Source: Brevibacillus sp. DP1.3A
GTDB taxonomy: Bacteria; Bacillota; Bacilli; Brevibacillales; Brevibacillaceae
Length of the DNA: 64,000 nucleotides
Reading direction: 5' to 3'
Assembly: GCF_013284245.2 (NCBI RefSeq)
Contig: NZ_CP085876.1
Coordinates: forward strand, 5,590,001 to 5,654,000
Below the pieces are notes generated by a model that was not told the origin of the DNA, did no database searches, and saw only the letters and a program-made list of their open reading frames with translations. Position numbers and translations under genes: made by a program. This document shows, piece after piece, positions 25,817-34,249 of the stretch; position 1 is the stretch's first letter, and every line of letters begins with the position of its first letter.

Positions 25817-26575
25817 TTATGTCAAAAGAGAAATACCGCCGTCTACAATCAATGTTTGTCCGCGAACCATCCACGCTTTGTCAGAGAGCAAGAATATCAC
25901 CGCATTAGCCAAATCTTCCGGCTCCACAATGCGTCCTGCTGGCGTACGCTCTGCTGAGCTGCCGAGCAATTCTTCACGATTCGGGAAATGCTTGAGTGCA
26001 TCCGTATCCACCGCTCCGCCAGAAACAGCGTTTACTACAATATTATGCGGTGCGAGCTCGACTGCCAAATAACGAGTAATCGCTTCTACAGCTGCCTTCG
26101 ATACGCCAACCGCTGTATAGTTGTCGAGAACTCGAATGGACCCAAGGCTGGACAAGCTCACGATTTTTCCGCCGTTGCCGCCCTTGATCATTAGTTTTGC
26201 CGCTTCTTGTGCACAGAACAACAGCGCCTTGCTGTTAATTTCCATGGTCCAGTCCCAATGGCTCTCTTCCAGCTCCATCAGTGGACGTAGTACACCCGAT
26301 GCCGCATTGTTCACAAATACATCCAAGCGACCGAATTCCTGGTCAATTTCTGCGAACAACTCTTTGATTTTTGCTACATCCCCTACATTGGCTTTGATCA
26401 GATGGACACGAGCGCCCTTTGCTTCCAGCTCTGCTGCCGCTTCTCTTGCTGCAGTGCGGTTACGCAAATAGTTCAGCACCAGGTCATAGCCCTGTTCCGC
26501 CAATTGAAGCGCAATCGCTTTTCCGATTCCTCGCGTACCGCCAGTAACCAGTGCTACTTTTTTCGTTGTATTCAT
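25817..26575 (-). CDS. fabL: Enoyl-ACP reductase III (NADPH), FabL
   Basis: A 252-residue short-chain dehydrogenase that catalyses the last reduction of fatty acid elongation. TGGTRGIGKAIA is the NADPH-binding motif and YTAVGVSK the Tyr-x6-Lys active-site motif that distinguishes FabL from ordinary YxxxK SDRs. FVNNAASGVLRP, EESHWDWTM and DTDALKHFPNREE are nearly identical to B. subtilis FabL (YgaA). A FapR-like operator lies in its leader. Confidence 0.95.
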   Translation of the reverse strand: MNTTKKVALVTGGTRGIGKAIALQLAEQGYDLVLNYLRNRTAAREAAAELEAKGARVHLIKANVGDVAKIKELFAEIDQEFGRLDVFVNNAASGVLRPLMELEESHWDWTMEINSKALLFCAQEAAKLMIKGGNGGKIVSLSSLGSIRVLDNYTAVGVSKAAVEAITRYLAVELAPHNIVVNAVSGGAVDTDALKHFPNREELLGSSAERTPAGRIVEPEDLANAVIFLLSDKAWMVRGQTLIVDGGISLLT

Positions 26576-26606
26576 AAAAAAGATTACCTCCCAACCTGAC
26601 CAACTA

Positions 26607-26649
26607 TTAATAGCAGGTACTAATAAGTAAAAATCACTTATTCATTATA
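26607..26649 (-). promoter_or_regulatory. fabL promoter -10 and FapR-like operator
   Basis: On the minus strand TATAAT (26644-26649) is followed 18 bases later by ATTAGTACCTGCTATTAAT (26607-26625). This is very close to the FapR operator, as I recall it (ATTAGTACCTGNTACTAAT). FapR represses lipid synthesis genes until malonyl-CoA rises. Confidence 0.7.
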
Positions 26650-26772
26650 CAACTCCACCTGCGCTTTTTCTACCTACGGAAAAAATCCCGGCATGACTTG
26701 ATCCTCTCGACTATAGCCATACTAAGCTCGCAGTATCAGGCAAACCACTACCACATAAGGAGGAATGGCAGG

Positions 26773-26997
26773 GTGTACATAGGTCGGGAATTGTCCGAAT
26801 TAACCATGGTACCACTGGCTGATTGGGAAATGAATGAGCTGCTTTATTACCATCACAGTTTTTCACAATTAGCAGCTTACCTCAGTGCAGAAGGAGCCTC
26901 TCTTCACGTCAAAGTCATCCATGAGCTTGAATCCCGTGGGCCAGCGAATGGAGATAGCGGGGGATGGGATCATTCCTCGTCACCTATTTACGATTAA
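26773..26997 (+). CDS. Small 74-residue hydrophilic protein, function unknown
   Basis: The frame opens further upstream, but a GTG at 26773 lies nine bases after AAGGAGG, giving a 74-residue product. The middle is helical (LADWEMNELLYYHHSFSQLA), and the C-terminus is Gly/Ser-rich. No known domain was recognised. It is divergent from fabL and followed by a GC-rich hairpin. Confidence 0.6.
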   Translation: MYIGRELSELTMVPLADWEMNELLYYHHSFSQLAAYLSAEGASLHVKVIHELESRGPANGDSGGWDHSSSPIYD

Positions 26998-27003
26998 GTA
27001 AAA

Positions 27004-27048
27004 AACCCGGCTGCTCGTGTATGTAAACACGGCGCCGGGCTTACTTTT
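27004..27048 (+). terminator. Likely terminator between convergent genes
   Basis: AACCCGGC pairs with GCCGGGC, with an inner CGTGT/ACACG stem, followed by TTACTTTT. It overlaps the end of the convergent chemoreceptor gene. Confidence 0.55.
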
Positions 27049-29014
27049 AGATACGGAACTTGCCGATCTGGATTTGCAATTCCTCCGCGAGGTGTTCGAG
27101 AGAAACGGCTGAGGAAGCGATTTCTTCCATAGAGGCTAGCTGCTCCTGGGCAGCTGCGGATACACTTTGTGTTCCATCAGACGCTTGCAGTGTCACTTCG
27201 GAAATATGACCAATGATCTCAACCACTTGCTGTGCCCTTGTAGAGAAATCACGCGTCGCTTCCGATACCTGACCGATTTTCTCTGCCACTTCATTGACGG
27301 CTGATTGAATTTGTTCGAAGGACTGGCCGGCTTCGTTCACTTTTTCAATACCTTCTGTTACTTCACGCTTGCTCTGATCCATCACAATCACGGCATGGTT
27401 TGTCTCCGCTTGGATCGCGGTGATCAGCTGACTAATTTGTTGTGCCGAGCTTGCGGATTGCTCGGCCAGCTTGCGTACCTCATCAGCCACCACAGCAAAG
27501 CCTCGTCCATACTCCCCTGCTCGAGCCGCTTCAATTGCCGCATTTAGTGCGAGCAGGTTGGTTTGATTTGCGATGGCAGTGATCACATCCACGATGTTTC
27601 CGATTTCTTGGGAACGCGTCCCCAGATTATCCACGACTTTTGCCAGACCGTGAATCGATTCGCTGGATGCATTCATTTGCAGCACTGCCGATTGAATGGC
27701 TTTGTTTCCGGTCACTGCCAAGTCCGACGATTCCTGGGCTGCGGTGAATACATTTTGTGTATGCTCTACGATCTGACCGATTCTTGCCGACATTTGTTCG
27801 ACTGCTGCGTTACCCTCCTGCGTATGGGAGACTTGCTGCTCGGTTCCCTCCGCCATTTCTTGCATGGTCTCGGCGATCTGTTCTGTCGCTTTGCTTGTCT
27901 GATCCGCACTTGCAGCGAGTTGCTCTGCCGAAGAAGCCAGCTGCTGAACAGAATCATTCACAGAATGGAGCAAGGAACGAAGAGATTCCGCCATATGATT
28001 GAAGGCTTTGCCCAACGTCCCCAACTCATCGTCACTTCGTATATCTACTTGCTGTGTCACATCGCCTTGGCTCATTTTTTCCGCTGCTTCTGTTAACATG
28101 CGCAAAGGACGGATTAAGGAGCGCAAAATCAAGTAAATGACTCCGCCAGCTACCACCAGCGCAGCTATTATAATCACGAGCATGGTGTAAAAAATCGGAT
28201 TTGCTGCTTCTGCTGCTTCACTGTCATACATCACGCCTATAAGCTTCCAACCCGTATTTTCATTCGTAGTAAACACGGCTTGGACGGGCTTTCCTTCGTG
28301 CTGAAATTGTAAACGACCTGACTCTTCTGCATATACTGTATCCGTCCAAGACTCTGCAACCTCAACGCCAGACTCCCCATTTGGATTGACCAGCATTTTT
28401 CGGTTTTTATCCAAAATCGCCATATATCCTTGGGTACCGATTTTCGCTTGCTTGACCGTCGCGTCCAGCGCTGTCAGTTGAATATCAATTCCCAGAACTC
28501 CGGATTTATCTGGCAAGGACATCGCCACTCCCAACACGACTTTTCCGGTTATCGCATCAATGTATGGGTCCACAATGACGCTCTTTCCTGGTTGCTTCAT
28601 GGCGGCTATGTACCAATCCCTCTTTCTTGGGTCGAATCCGTCGGGAAGCTTGGAATCAGTCGCAGTCAACATGCCACCATTCTCATCCCCGATATAAGCT
28701 TCACTTACTTCTGGGTTCATCGCGAGAAAACGCTGCAATTGCTTTTTCGTTTCCATTTTGGTCTCTTCTAAGATGTCATGGCGTACAATATCAGAAGCAA
28801 TCCATTCCACATTCCTTGATTGCTCCAGCAGTGTGTGATTCAAAAGCTCATCTATCAACCGAACGTTTTCAGAGGCAGTCGTAAGCAATTCATCTGACAA
28901 CTCTGCCTTGGCACTCTGATAAGAGAGCAACCCCAGCAAAAGCATGGGGATCACTAATATTGTGGAAAATGTAGCGATTAGCTTAGATTTTACAGTAAGT
29001 CTGGGTGTTTTCAT
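27047..29014 (-). CDS. Methyl-accepting chemotaxis protein, dCache type
   Basis: A 655-residue transmembrane chemoreceptor. Membrane helix 1 spans about residues 12-32. The extracellular region (33-275) has the dCache features DENGGMLTATDS, KRDWYIAA and GVLGIDIQL. Helix 2 is at about 276-300, followed by a HAMP domain and a cytoplasmic coiled coil. The signalling tip GRGFAVVADEVRKLAEQSA is intact. It would signal to CheA/CheW; the ligand is unknown. Confidence 0.93.
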   Translation of the reverse strand: MKTPRLTVKSKLIATFSTILVIPMLLLGLLSYQSAKAELSDELLTTASENVRLIDELLNHTLLEQSRNVEWIASDIVRHDILEETKMETKKQLQRFLAMNPEVSEAYIGDENGGMLTATDSKLPDGFDPRKRDWYIAAMKQPGKSVIVDPYIDAITGKVVLGVAMSLPDKSGVLGIDIQLTALDATVKQAKIGTQGYMAILDKNRKMLVNPNGESGVEVAESWTDTVYAEESGRLQFQHEGKPVQAVFTTNENTGWKLIGVMYDSEAAEAANPIFYTMLVIIIAALVVAGGVIYLILRSLIRPLRMLTEAAEKMSQGDVTQQVDIRSDDELGTLGKAFNHMAESLRSLLHSVNDSVQQLASSAEQLAASADQTSKATEQIAETMQEMAEGTEQQVSHTQEGNAAVEQMSARIGQIVEHTQNVFTAAQESSDLAVTGNKAIQSAVLQMNASSESIHGLAKVVDNLGTRSQEIGNIVDVITAIANQTNLLALNAAIEAARAGEYGRGFAVVADEVRKLAEQSASSAQQISQLITAIQAETNHAVIVMDQSKREVTEGIEKVNEAGQSFEQIQSAVNEVAEKIGQVSEATRDFSTRAQQVVEIIGHISEVTLQASDGTQSVSAAAQEQLASMEEIASSAVSLEHLAEELQIQIGKFRI

Positions 29015-29182
29015 TCGCTAGCATCACCTTTCTGCGTGTCCTGATTGTCCTATATTGATACCCGCTATATGCCTAATGGTAAACCTTCATTTGCCCACTA
29101 AACTGCACATTCGTTTATTATTTATTATTTTTTATTATATTCAGAATATACTTTCTTCTAGAAATAGGTAAAAAATCGCTTT

Positions 29183-29209
29183 ACAACAAGAAAAAAATGC
29201 CATATTCTA
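29183..29209 (+). promoter_or_regulatory. Sigma-K-like promoter of small-protein cluster
   Basis: AC (29183-29184), a 16-base spacer and CATATTCTA (29201-29209) fit the mother-cell sigma-K consensus AC-N16/17-CATANNNTA. The first small gene starts 49 bases downstream. Confidence 0.55.
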
Positions 29210-29257
29210 AGAGTACGTTCCACACACTACTACTACGGAAAGAAAGGAGGCAGCACC

Positions 29258-29359
29258 ATGATGATGATAGCAATGAACCTAAATCTAGCTCTTATTGATC
29301 GTCTTGTGGTTGTTCCAACTGAATATAGCAGCGCCTCCTGGGTCGACGAATTCCAGTAG
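29258..29359 (+). CDS. 33-residue small peptide, first of the sporulation-type cluster
   Basis: The ATG lies seven bases after a perfect AAAGGAGG. The peptide begins with several Met and a hydrophobic segment (MNLNLALIDRLVVV) that recalls the N-terminus of YrzI-type proteins, then ends in a short polar tail. It precedes two similar hairpin terminators, so it may be translated alone or act as a leader for the downstream small genes. Confidence 0.55.
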   Translation: MMMIAMNLNLALIDRLVVVPTEYSSASWVDEFQ

Positions 29360-29397
29360 TATTCGTACTATTCAACATTTCCATTTCGTCTATTACC

Positions 29398-29428
29398 GAC
29401 CACAGGCGTTGTTGCTTGTGGTCTTTCT
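29398..29428 (+). terminator. Hairpin 1 of a duplicated terminator
   Basis: GACCACA pairs with TGTGGTC, followed by TTTCT. It is closely similar in sequence to the hairpin 70 bases downstream. Confidence 0.6.
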
Positions 29429-29467
29429 ATGCCCTTCAAAACGGCATGTCCGTTTGTTGATGCCAGA

Positions 29468-29506
29468 AGACCGCAGGCTTTCGCCCGTGGTCTTTTTCTT
29501 TCTCAT
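29468..29506 (+). terminator. Hairpin 2 of a duplicated terminator
   Basis: AGACCGC pairs with GTGGTCT, with an inner GGC/GCC pairing, followed by TTTTCTTTCT. The loop motif AGGC-TT-GC is shared with hairpin 1. Confidence 0.65.
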
Positions 29507-29544
29507 CAATTAATATTTTCCACCTTGAAAGGGGGTGATTGGTA

Positions 29545-29697
29545 ATGGTACTGAACTTTTTGCTTTTCACAGTCAAGATTGAACGCAATAAGGAACAAGC
29601 GGAGACACTTTTCGCAGAATCTGCTCGCTGTCGCTATCTCGAAGAACGCGCCGAAGAACATGCTTTTGAAGCTGCACAATTTGTGAGCCGCATTTAA
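29545..29697 (+). CDS. YrzI-family small protein, copy 1
   Basis: A 50-residue protein. Its hydrophobic N-terminus MVLNFLLFTVKIERNK is followed by a helical charged part (EEHAFEAAQF). The hydrophobic stretch ending in a beta-like T-x-K/I-x-E/K motif is characteristic of the short YrzI family, annotated as probable sporulation proteins. A GGGGGTG ribosome site precedes the ATG. The sigma-K-like promoter upstream supports expression in the mother cell. Confidence 0.7.
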   Translation: MVLNFLLFTVKIERNKEQAETLFAESARCRYLEERAEEHAFEAAQFVSRI

Positions 29698-29738
29698 TGG
29701 ACGAAACACGATTACTTGACTACAGGAGGGATTTTGTT

Positions 29739-29804
29739 ATGAAAAACAAACAACGGCGTCAGATGATGAGGTTTACAGGAGTCAAAGCGATAGATGGTAG
29801 CTGA
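29739..29804 (+). CDS. 21-residue basic peptide
   Basis: A very short frame behind a strong AGGAGGG site. The product is basic at its N-terminus (MKNKQRRQMMR) and ends in KAIDGS. It lies between the two YrzI-like genes. The ribosome site is the main support; the product may be a leader peptide. Confidence 0.4.
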   Translation: MKNKQRRQMMRFTGVKAIDGS

Positions 29805-29839
29805 CTGCACCAAACTAACGGGATGGGAGGGATACACTC

Positions 29840-29998
29840 ATGTACATTCCAATGATTTTCTTCACAATCATTATCGAGAAACGGAAATTGACACCGAAGC
29901 AAATTGAAGCAAAATACATGCAACAGCAAGCGCTGAAACGCATCGAAGAACAAAAGCATCAGATCGTGACACAATTTCCAGAGTTTTTGATTCGATAA
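29840..29998 (+). CDS. YrzI-family small protein, copy 2
   Basis: A 52-residue protein starting MYIPMIFFTIIIEKRK, the typical YrzI hydrophobic N-terminus, then a Gln/Lys-rich amphipathic helix. It resembles the 50-residue copy upstream in length and plan but not closely in sequence, so the pair is an old duplication. GGGAGG precedes the ATG and a terminator follows the stop. Confidence 0.75.
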   Translation: MYIPMIFFTIIIEKRKLTPKQIEAKYMQQQALKRIEEQKHQIVTQFPEFLIR

Positions 29999-30014
29999 AA
30001 AGAAACGTTTTTAC

Positions 30015-30050
30015 AAAGATCATGTCTGCGGGGGCATGATCTTTTTATTT
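30015..30050 (+). terminator. Terminator of the small-protein cluster
   Basis: AAAGATCATG pairs with CATGATCTTT, followed by TTATTTT. Confidence 0.8.
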
Positions 30051-30118
30051 TCCACTGCTCTTTCCCTCTCTCGAAGCTTTATAATGGATTCAAACAGAGA
30101 AGCGTGGGGAGTGAAATC

Positions 30119-30895
30119 ATGGAGTATCAAATCGTCTTTTTAGACATTGATGGAACACTCGTCAATGAAGAGAAAATCATACCACCGGATACACTCGAAG
30201 CCATTCAAGAGCTGCAAAGAAACAAGATCGAGGTTGTCTTAGCAACAGGCAGAGCTCATTATTATTTTGACGAGCTTGCCCAGCAGTGCGGCATCGACTC
30301 GTATGTCAGTTGCAATGGCGCATATGTCGTCTATCAAGGAAAAACCATTTATGATCGCCCCATCCCGCCCCAAACACTCGAACAGTTGCAGCAGATCGCG
30401 ACCCAGCACGACCATCCCATCGTGTTTCAAGGCAGGACGGCGGGCTTTTCTACCCATAAGCAGCATCCTTATTTGGATTGGACCTTTCAGCAATTGAAGC
30501 TTGATTCCCCCGATCACAATGCAGACTTCGCCCATTCTGAAAATATTTATCAAGCGCTGTTGTTTACGCCAGATGCACACGAACAACAATACAGAGAAGA
30601 GATTCCCGCTCTCTCGTTTATACGCTGGCATGAGTATTGTATGGATGTATTTGCGAAAGGCGGTTCCAAAGCGCTTGGTATTGAAGCGCTCCTCTCGCAT
30701 ATCGGGCTTGCGCCAAGCAAGGCAGTTGCTTTTGGAGACGGTCTGAATGACAAAGAAATGCTCTCTTATGTTGGGATGGGAATCGCGATGGGCAATGCAC
30801 ATGAAGCTTTGTTGCCGCATGCCAATTATGTAACGCGCCACGTCGATGATGGCGGGATATCTCACGGCTTGCGTCACATCGGTCTGATGAAATAA
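30119..30895 (+). CDS. Cof-type HAD-IIB phosphatase
   Basis: A 258-residue HAD hydrolase with a C2B cap. Motif I is FLDIDGTLVNEE, motif II LATGRA, the motif III Lys is in GGSKALGIE, and motif IV is FGDGLNDKEML. Members dephosphorylate sugar phosphates, FMN precursors or pyridoxal phosphate, so the substrate cannot be fixed. GGGGAG lies before the ATG at 30119; an upstream in-frame GTG is disfavoured. Confidence 0.9.
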   Translation: MEYQIVFLDIDGTLVNEEKIIPPDTLEAIQELQRNKIEVVLATGRAHYYFDELAQQCGIDSYVSCNGAYVVYQGKTIYDRPIPPQTLEQLQQIATQHDHPIVFQGRTAGFSTHKQHPYLDWTFQQLKLDSPDHNADFAHSENIYQALLFTPDAHEQQYREEIPALSFIRWHEYCMDVFAKGGSKALGIEALLSHIGLAPSKAVAFGDGLNDKEMLSYVGMGIAMGNAHEALLPHANYVTRHVDDGGISHGLRHIGLMK

Positions 30896-30896
30896 A

Positions 30897-30928
30897 TAAA
30901 AGCTGCCGAGAAATACTCGACAGCTTTG
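30897..30928. terminator. Bidirectional terminator between HAD gene and mutY
   Basis: AAAAGCTGCCGAG pairs with CTCGACAGCTTT with one mismatch, between the convergent stops. Confidence 0.65.
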
Positions 30929-30936
30929 CCTACTTG

Positions 30937-32043
30937 TTATTTTTGTCCCAACAGCTCTCGAATTTTTTGATGCGCCATCGGAATGGTGTAAGCATCTAAT
31001 TCCTCCCAAGCTGCGTATCTTGCTTGAGCGGGGAGCTCTTCCCCTTCGATCCAGTCACAGGACCATACTTGCATGTTCCACTGCAAATGGGAGAAGACGT
31101 GCTGAACCGTACCTATCGGCTGCATGACTTCTACATCGATTCCGAATCGTTCACGCAAACCAACTGCAAGTGCCTCCTGCTTGGCAGCATCACTTTCCTG
31201 TTCGGTTTCAACTGTAGGGAATTCCCACATGCCGGCGAGAAGCCCTTGATCGGGACGCTTGTTCATCAATACTTTGCCGTCGCGAATAATAATGCCTACT
31301 TGCAGATCAACAGGACGTGGAGGTTTGGTCTTGCCTTTGACCGGCAGCTCTTCTGCCACTCCCTCCTGACGCGCCATACAGTAGTCAAATACTGGACAGG
31401 TCAAGCATTGCGGAGTGCGCGGTACACAGACCATCGCTCCCAGCTCCATTAAAGCCTGATTGAAATCTCCTGCTCTCCCCACCGGAATGACCTGGCGTAC
31501 GAGATGCTCGATTTTGATTCTTGTGGCAGGCTTGGCAATGTCGTCGGTTAAATACAGCAGGCGTGAAAAGACACGCATAACATTTCCATCCACAGCCGGC
31601 TCCGCCTTTTCATAGGCAATGCTAAGAATGGCACCTGCTGTATAGGGCCCAACACCTTTTAGTGTAGCGATTTCTTCTGATGTATCCGGCACAACTCCTC
31701 CATAGCGAACCGTTACCTCGCGGGCTGCGGCTTGAAGATTGCGCGCGCGGGAATAATAACCGAGCCCTTCCCACGCTTTTAAGACATCATCCTCGGGCGC
31801 TTTCGCTAAATCACTCACCGTCGGAAATTTCTCCATGAAATTCGCATAATAAGGTTTAACGGTCTCTACGCGTGTTTGCTGAAGCATGATCTCCGATACC
31901 CAGATTCGATACGGGTCTTTATTGATCCGCCAAGGCAAATCCCGCTTTTGTGAGTCGTACCAGGCCAGCAAATCCTGGGCAAAGCCAAACACATGAAATT
32001 GTTCAGGAAGTGTATATTTCAAGCTTTCTTTTTTTCTTGCCAT
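30937..32043 (-). CDS. mutY: A/G-specific adenine DNA glycosylase
   Basis: A 368-residue base-excision enzyme that removes adenine opposite 8-oxoguanine. The N-terminal domain has the catalytic Glu (SEIMLQQTRVE), the helix-hairpin-helix LKGVGPYTAGA, the Asp of AVDGNVMRV, and a C-x6-C-x2-C-x5-C cluster for [4Fe-4S]. The C-terminal 140 residues form the NUDIX-like domain that reads 8-oxoG. A divergent yfhP lies nearby, as in B. subtilis (YfhQ/YfhP). Confidence 0.95.
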   Translation of the reverse strand: MARKKESLKYTLPEQFHVFGFAQDLLAWYDSQKRDLPWRINKDPYRIWVSEIMLQQTRVETVKPYYANFMEKFPTVSDLAKAPEDDVLKAWEGLGYYSRARNLQAAAREVTVRYGGVVPDTSEEIATLKGVGPYTAGAILSIAYEKAEPAVDGNVMRVFSRLLYLTDDIAKPATRIKIEHLVRQVIPVGRAGDFNQALMELGAMVCVPRTPQCLTCPVFDYCMARQEGVAEELPVKGKTKPPRPVDLQVGIIIRDGKVLMNKRPDQGLLAGMWEFPTVETEQESDAAKQEALAVGLRERFGIDVEVMQPIGTVQHVFSHLQWNMQVWSCDWIEGEELPAQARYAAWEELDAYTIPMAHQKIRELLGQK

Positions 32044-32064
32044 TTGCGTTTATTCTACTCCTTT

Positions 32065-32355
32065 TCATCCCAGTTCCGCGGGACGAAACGCCCACACATG
32101 CAGTTTCGCAGCTCCGCCGGAAATACAGTCGCAAAAGTTTTGATCTGCTAATCGGTTTGCCTTGATTTCTTCGTATACGTGAACAGTCTCGACCTCAAAC
32201 GTTTCGACAAAAAGACCGGGCTGATCCAAGCCCTCCATTGAGCGATACTGACGTGCCCCCATCGCTTTCATTCGCTCAGCCATCGAGGTGAGCAATCGCA
32301 GAGCGTGACTCCGTTTTTCAGTATCCAGCTTGTATTCAATGAAAACCGTTAACAT
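32065..32355 (-). CDS. Small ferredoxin-fold-like protein, unknown function
   Basis: A 96-residue soluble protein. The order of short strands and helices (LTVFIEYKLD, ALRLLTSMAERM, PGLFVETFEV, LHVWAFRP) suggests a dimeric alpha/beta-barrel fold such as those of antibiotic monooxygenase-like or NIPSNAP proteins, but no diagnostic motif is visible. AGGAGG is ten bases before the ATG. It lies directly upstream of mutY on the same strand. Confidence 0.65.
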   Translation of the reverse strand: MLTVFIEYKLDTEKRSHALRLLTSMAERMKAMGARQYRSMEGLDQPGLFVETFEVETVHVYEEIKANRLADQNFCDCISGGAAKLHVWAFRPAELG

Positions 32356-32514
32356 GCGACATGTTCCTCCTTTAACGATTCAACGCTTTCATCATACCCT
32401 TCCCACCCGGTGCGAACAAGCACACAAATATTTTCAGAACGGGCGGGAATTAACCTTAGGCAAACGCTATAATAAACAATAAAAGTGGAAGGAAGGGAGG
32501 AAGACAACGATTCC

Positions 32515-33504
32515 ATGGATACAGCCACACATTTTGCCATGGGCTTTGGATTGGCCGGGCTCGCCTATCTTGATCCTGTCGTAGCTTCTACTCCGTCACT
32601 TGCAGTGGCCGTCATGATTGGTACGGTCATTGGCTCGCAGGCACCTGATTTGGATGGCTTAGTCCGTCTTCGTGGTACCGCTGCCTACATTCGCAACCAC
32701 CGAGGTGTTTCTCACTCGGTTCCCGCTTTGTTTCTCTGGACTGGTGCCATTTTCGTTCTCATCCAGGCCATGATGCCACAGCCCCATTGGCTGCATTTGC
32801 TCGGCTGGATATTCCTGGCCGTCTGTTTACACGTATTCGTTGACTTGTTCAATTCCTATGGCACAAAGGGCCTGTACCCGTTTCGCGACAAATGGGTGGC
32901 GCTCAACGCCATTTTCATTTTCGATCCGTTCATTTTCGCTGCTCATCTCGTCGGCTTTATGCTGTGGGCGGCAGGCGCGCATCCTGGACACGTCTTTTTA
33001 TGGATATACGTGATCATTGCCGGGTACTACTACTGGCGTTGTCAGGCGCAAAGACGAACGACCGAGCTGGTTCGTCAGCGAATCGGCAAAGCTGGTACCT
33101 TCACCATCATCCCTACTCTTTCCTGGACATATTGGACCTTCGTTGCCAAGACAGAGCAGCATTGGTATGTAGGTGAAGTCATTTCGGGGGATGTCGTCAT
33201 CTTGGACACCTTCTCCATCAAACCGGAAAATGAGCGGATTGCGGCAGCCAAGAAAAGTTACAAAGTCCAGTCCTTCCTCGCCTTTACCCATCATGTACAT
33301 GTAGAAACAAAGGAGCGCTCCTTTGGCTATGAGGTCAAATGGATTGATCTGCGCTACCGCTCCCGTTTTCAAGGGAAAAGTCACTACATGTTCGTCGCCG
33401 TGGTTTACCTCAATTTTGATCTGACCATCCGCGATTCCTTCGTTGGCTGGATCCACCACGGAGAAGAACAGCTCACCAAAAAATTGGATTCCAAACGCTC
33501 GTAA
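32515..33504 (+). CDS. yfhP: Membrane metal-dependent hydrolase family, YfhP-like
   Basis: A 329-residue protein of the YdjM/DUF457 family. The N-terminal 190 residues contain several membrane helices with conserved His/Asp motifs (THFAMGFGL, SQAPDLDGL, HRGVSHSVP, HVFVDLFNSYGTKG) that could bind metal. The rest is a soluble, beta-rich domain. The genomic link to mutY is conserved with B. subtilis yfhP-yfhQ. An upstream GTG would add ten residues encoded by the ribosome site itself, so the ATG at 32515 is used. Confidence 0.87.
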   Translation: MDTATHFAMGFGLAGLAYLDPVVASTPSLAVAVMIGTVIGSQAPDLDGLVRLRGTAAYIRNHRGVSHSVPALFLWTGAIFVLIQAMMPQPHWLHLLGWIFLAVCLHVFVDLFNSYGTKGLYPFRDKWVALNAIFIFDPFIFAAHLVGFMLWAAGAHPGHVFLWIYVIIAGYYYWRCQAQRRTTELVRQRIGKAGTFTIIPTLSWTYWTFVAKTEQHWYVGEVISGDVVILDTFSIKPENERIAAAKKSYKVQSFLAFTHHVHVETKERSFGYEVKWIDLRYRSRFQGKSHYMFVAVVYLNFDLTIRDSFVGWIHHGEEQLTKKLDSKRS

Positions 33505-33515
33505 TCGACGAGACT

Positions 33516-33549
33516 ACCGCCCCCTGCCAGTAGAGGGCGGTTATTTTTT
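33516..33549 (+). terminator. Terminator after yfhP
   Basis: ACCGCCC pairs with GGGCGGT, followed by TATTTTTTG. Confidence 0.8.
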
Positions 33550-33646
33550 GTCATCTGACCTGTTCATTTTTACCAAAATTGCACCTGTTCTCCTAGTCAA
33601 ATACCCATTACGATCAAAATAACAACGACAGACTGGGGGACTCGAC

Positions 33647-34192
33647 ATGATACCAATTCGTTATTCCAAGCGTACCATTACTGATCAGGAGCAAATTGAC
33701 CAGTTCTTGCAAGTGGCAAAAGTCGGCCATCTCGGCTTGTCCAATGAAATCGAGCCGTACATCCTTCCTTTAAATTTTGCTTGGTGGAATGGCTGTATTT
33801 ATTTTCACGGCGCGGATTCTGGCAGAAAAATCGAGATGATTAATGGCAACAACCGTGTATGCTTCAGTGTCTGCGAGGAGTACGGCACAATCGCCTCACC
33901 TGTGCCTGCCCATATCGATACGGCTTATATGAGTGTGTTTATCGCTGGGACCATTGAGCGTGTTTCTGAACCTGAGGAGATGCGCGATGCGATGCAATCC
34001 ATGATCGACAAGTACGTCCCCGGCTACTATTCAGAACCGTTGCCTTTGCAGCATGTCATCAAGTATCGTTCCTCGATGGGCAGTACAACCGCCATCTTCC
34101 GGATTACGCCTACGGTGCTGACCGCCAAAGGTAATCCACTTTCCGAAGAGGAGCAGTTCTATCCAGGCAGAAAAGTCGAGATGGATGTATAG
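33647..34192 (+). CDS. Pyridoxamine 5'-phosphate oxidase-like FMN protein
   Basis: A 181-residue split-barrel flavoprotein. The N-terminal VAKVGHLGLS and YILPLNFAWW strands, then IYFHGADSGRKIEMI and NNRVCFSV, correspond to the FMN-binding face of the NimA/PNPOx-like family. It is a reductase of unknown substrate, not true PNPOx. The ATG follows a weak GGGGG and lies about 140 bases beyond the yfhP stop, past its terminator. Confidence 0.85.
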   Translation: MIPIRYSKRTITDQEQIDQFLQVAKVGHLGLSNEIEPYILPLNFAWWNGCIYFHGADSGRKIEMINGNNRVCFSVCEEYGTIASPVPAHIDTAYMSVFIAGTIERVSEPEEMRDAMQSMIDKYVPGYYSEPLPLQHVIKYRSSMGSTTAIFRITPTVLTAKGNPLSEEEQFYPGRKVEMDV

Positions 34193-34197
34193 CAACG

Positions 34198-34238
34198 AAA
34201 AAAGACACGCTCCTTTTCCTAAGAGGCGTGTCTTTTGC
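34198..34238. terminator. Bidirectional terminator
   Basis: AAAGACACGC pairs with GCGTGTCTTT with T-tracts in both directions, between convergent genes. Confidence 0.8.
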
Positions 34239-34249
34239 TTGACTGATCT

